In this document: positions 62,827 to 64,000 of the stretch, piece by piece | Layout of the letters: each line of letters opens with the position of its first letter | How positions within the stretch are numbered: position 1 is the stretch's first letter | From: JAEUSG01 sp964590225 | GTDB taxonomy: Bacteria > Fibrobacterota > OXYB2-FULL-49-7 > JAEUSG01 | NCBI GenBank assembly: GCA_964590225.1 | Contig: CAZPWS010000004.1 | Span: 44,147 to 108,146, forward strand | Length of the DNA: 64,000 nt | Direction of reading: 5' to 3' | Translations under genes and position numbers: made by a program | The notes under the pieces: model-generated | What the model saw: only the letters and a program-made list of their open reading frames with translations | Databases searched by the model: none | What the model was told of the DNA's origin: nothing

Positions 62827-63311
62827 TGCCTTTGTTCCTGAAGCGGAGCGCCACCAGACAAGCTGAGCTTTGAGAAGCCACTCACTTTGCCAACATCCAT
62901 TACATCAACAATTTTCTCAAAAGAGACGCCGTCATTTACAGCAACAATAAGCTGCTCTTTATTGCTAAGTAAAGGTCTGATTTGTTCAAGACTTTTTTTA
63001 AGTGAATCCACCAAATAGTTACCATTAAAAAGTGGCAGCGCAGTATATAAGGAGTCTCCGAGCACAATTGAATATCCATCCAAAGCGACTGTAACAGTTA
63101 ACTTAAGATCCTTCGATTTAGGCCCCGTCGATTGACCAGTGGCATCCTGAGGAAGGTTTACCTCAATAATGGCCATATGAGCAAAAACAGCCATGCTTAC
63201 CAAAAAAGGGATTAGCACAAGAAACATATTCATCACTGGCGTCAGATTAAGTTCTATTGACTCATCAGCAATAGATGGCTGCTGTGCCTTGATTCCCGAA
63301 ATAAAACTCAT
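62823..63311 (-). CDS. exbD: ExbD/TolR-family protein (first copy)
   Basis: 162 residues. The N-terminus has ELNLTPVMNMFLVLIPFLV. The membrane span is present, but the position of the usual proton-carrying Asp (LTPLVDV-type) reads Asn (PVMNM), so this copy may be non-conducting. The periplasmic ExbD domain follows (DLKLTVTVALDGYSIVLGD; QLIVAVNDGVSFEKIVDVMD). It overlaps the exbB gene by 4 bp and the second exbD by 4 bp. Confidence 0.87.
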   Translation of the reverse strand: MSFISGIKAQQPSIADESIELNLTPVMNMFLVLIPFLVSMAVFAHMAIIEVNLPQDATGQSTGPKSKDLKLTVTVALDGYSIVLGDSLYTALPLFNGNYLVDSLKKSLEQIRPLLSNKEQLIVAVNDGVSFEKIVDVMDVGKVSGFSKLSLSGGAPLQEQRQ

Positions 63312-63937
63312 TCTTTTTTACTTTCAACAAAGTTGAGCGCTTTTACTACCGTTTCATCAAGATCAACTAGTAGAGCAGCTTGTTTATTGGATAGATATGT
63401 ATGCGCTATCATACACGGTACCGCGGCAATAAGGCCAAATGCTGTGGTATTCATTGCAACAGAGATTCCAATGGCAAGAAGCTGGGCTTTTTGTGCAGCT
63501 TCTGCCGATGCAAGCGAAGAAAAAGAGGTAATAAGCCCAAAAATTGTTCCCATTAGGCCAAGTAGTGTAGAGATATTGGCAAATAGAGAGAGATAATTTA
63601 GATATGCTGAGTATCTTGGAATCTCTCGTATCGCTGTCTCTTCTGCCCCCTTTTTAATCTCTGCGAAAGATAGCCCTGCTTCGTACCTGCGAATAATGGC
63701 TGTTAAAATTGCCTGAATAGGGGCATTGCCATCAACTACAGATTTGGCTGCCTTTGCATCACCATTATCGATGGCAACCGCGAACTCCGCAAGGAGTTGT
63801 TTACCATTCAACCGACAGGTTCTAAAGAAAAACCAGACTCTCTCCGCAATAACCGCGATACCGGCAGCCAATATCAGAAGAATAACCCACATAAAAGCAC
63901 CACCCTGCACAAAAAAACGGGCAATCGTCTCCCACAT
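63308..63937 (-). CDS. exbB: ExbB/TolQ/MotA-family proton channel
   Basis: 209 residues. Three membrane spans are visible: about 14-36 (AFMWVILLILAAGIAVIAE), about 115-140 (LLGLMGTIFGLITSF, with the GT-F-G pattern of the family) and about 155-180 (AIGISVAMNTTAFGLIAAVP). The ATG at 63937 follows AGGAG. It forms the proton channel that drives TonB with the two ExbD proteins. It is the first gene of the operon; the 63 bases beyond it hold its ribosome site and probably its promoter. Confidence 0.93.
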   Translation of the reverse strand: MWETIARFFVQGGAFMWVILLILAAGIAVIAERVWFFFRTCRLNGKQLLAEFAVAIDNGDAKAAKSVVDGNAPIQAILTAIIRRYEAGLSFAEIKKGAEETAIREIPRYSAYLNYLSLFANISTLLGLMGTIFGLITSFSSLASAEAAQKAQLLAIGISVAMNTTAFGLIAAVPCMIAHTYLSNKQAALLVDLDETVVKALNFVESKKE

Positions 63938-64000
63938 TATTTGTTCTCCTATGTTAAAAATCTACTCACATTTTGTCTATCTTATTGATTTTCCAATTTT

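Noticed and set aside
1..64000. CRISPR arrays, tRNA or rRNA genes, prophage, transposases
   Set aside because: I looked for short spaced repeats, tRNA-like cloverleafs and transposase or integrase motifs and saw none. Short RNA genes could still be missed by eye.

Overview
This 64 kb window looks like chromosomal sequence from a flagellated, Gram-negative, probably anaerobic bacterium of the FCB lineage. Fibrobacterota or a Chitinivibrio-like relative is my best guess, and it is an inference. The evidence: it is AT-rich by eye; it has an outer-membrane apparatus (two TonB-dependent receptors, ExbB/ExbD/TonB, a PorV-like barrel, an OmpA protein with thrombospondin type-3 repeats, many lipoproteins); it carries an oxygen-sensitive class III ribonucleotide reductase and Nif-type Fe-S assembly genes with no nitrogenase genes in view; and it has flagellin, FlgM and a CheZ-like phosphatase. 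I saw no tRNA, rRNA, CRISPR array, prophage or insertion sequence. Gene density is very high, and many neighbours overlap by 4 bp (ATGA/GTGA).

Layout. 1-2941: signalling operon on the minus strand (Ser/Thr kinase, small membrane protein, FHA-GAF protein cut by the window edge). 3033-12516: one long minus-strand unit that starts at a strong promoter, runs through a cobalamin riboswitch and an intrinsic terminator, and then encodes anaerobic ribonucleotide reductase (nrdD, nrdG), dCTP deaminase and a complete outer-to-inner-membrane B12 uptake route (BtuB-, BtuG-, BtuF-, BtuD- and BtuC-like). 12531-16918: nifU/nifS, an agmatinase-family enzyme, a radical SAM protein and a small secreted protein. 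16927-23231: uvrA, a transglutaminase-like protein, the decayed remnant of a HepT/MNT pair, and an outer-membrane protein. 23262-28036: MerR regulator, gpsA, plsY, der and a phosphohexomutase. 28198-30828: HtrA protease and a glycosyltransferase. 30842-36261: an envelope operon (PorV-like, two lipoproteins, PASTA protein, Crp-type regulator, AMIN-like protein). 36389-42136: pdxB, ppiD-like, aroB, gltA. 42169-45978: flagellin with a sigma-28 promoter, flgM, a hydrolase, cheZ-like, a small coupled gene and pyrE. 45992-52056: a polysaccharide export module (Wza-like, MinD-like ATPase, tyrosine kinase co-polymerase, SLBB-FecR-LCP protein). 52100-57626: ribokinase, TSP3-OmpA, subtilase, ZIP transporter. 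57657-63937: a dedicated TonB system (ExbB, two ExbDs, TonB) with a receptor that carries its own TonB-like domain, and a lipoprotein.

The most informative parts are two. First, the riboswitch-controlled unit appears to couple B12 scavenging to a B12-independent ribonucleotide reductase and dCTP deaminase; its logic is visible in the DNA (promoter, aptamer, terminator, genes). Second, the polysaccharide export module has two unusual proteins: a BY-kinase whose tyrosine tail is followed by a third membrane span and a periplasmic NTF2/Cds6-like domain, and a single-pass protein that joins SLBB-like, FecR and LytR-CpsA-Psr-like domains. No glycosyltransferases or flippase/polymerase genes lie beside this module, so its substrate must be made elsewhere.

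Functions are assigned from motif and family recognition by eye, without database searches. Where a start differs from the longest reading frame, the Shine-Dalgarno or overlap that decided it is given.
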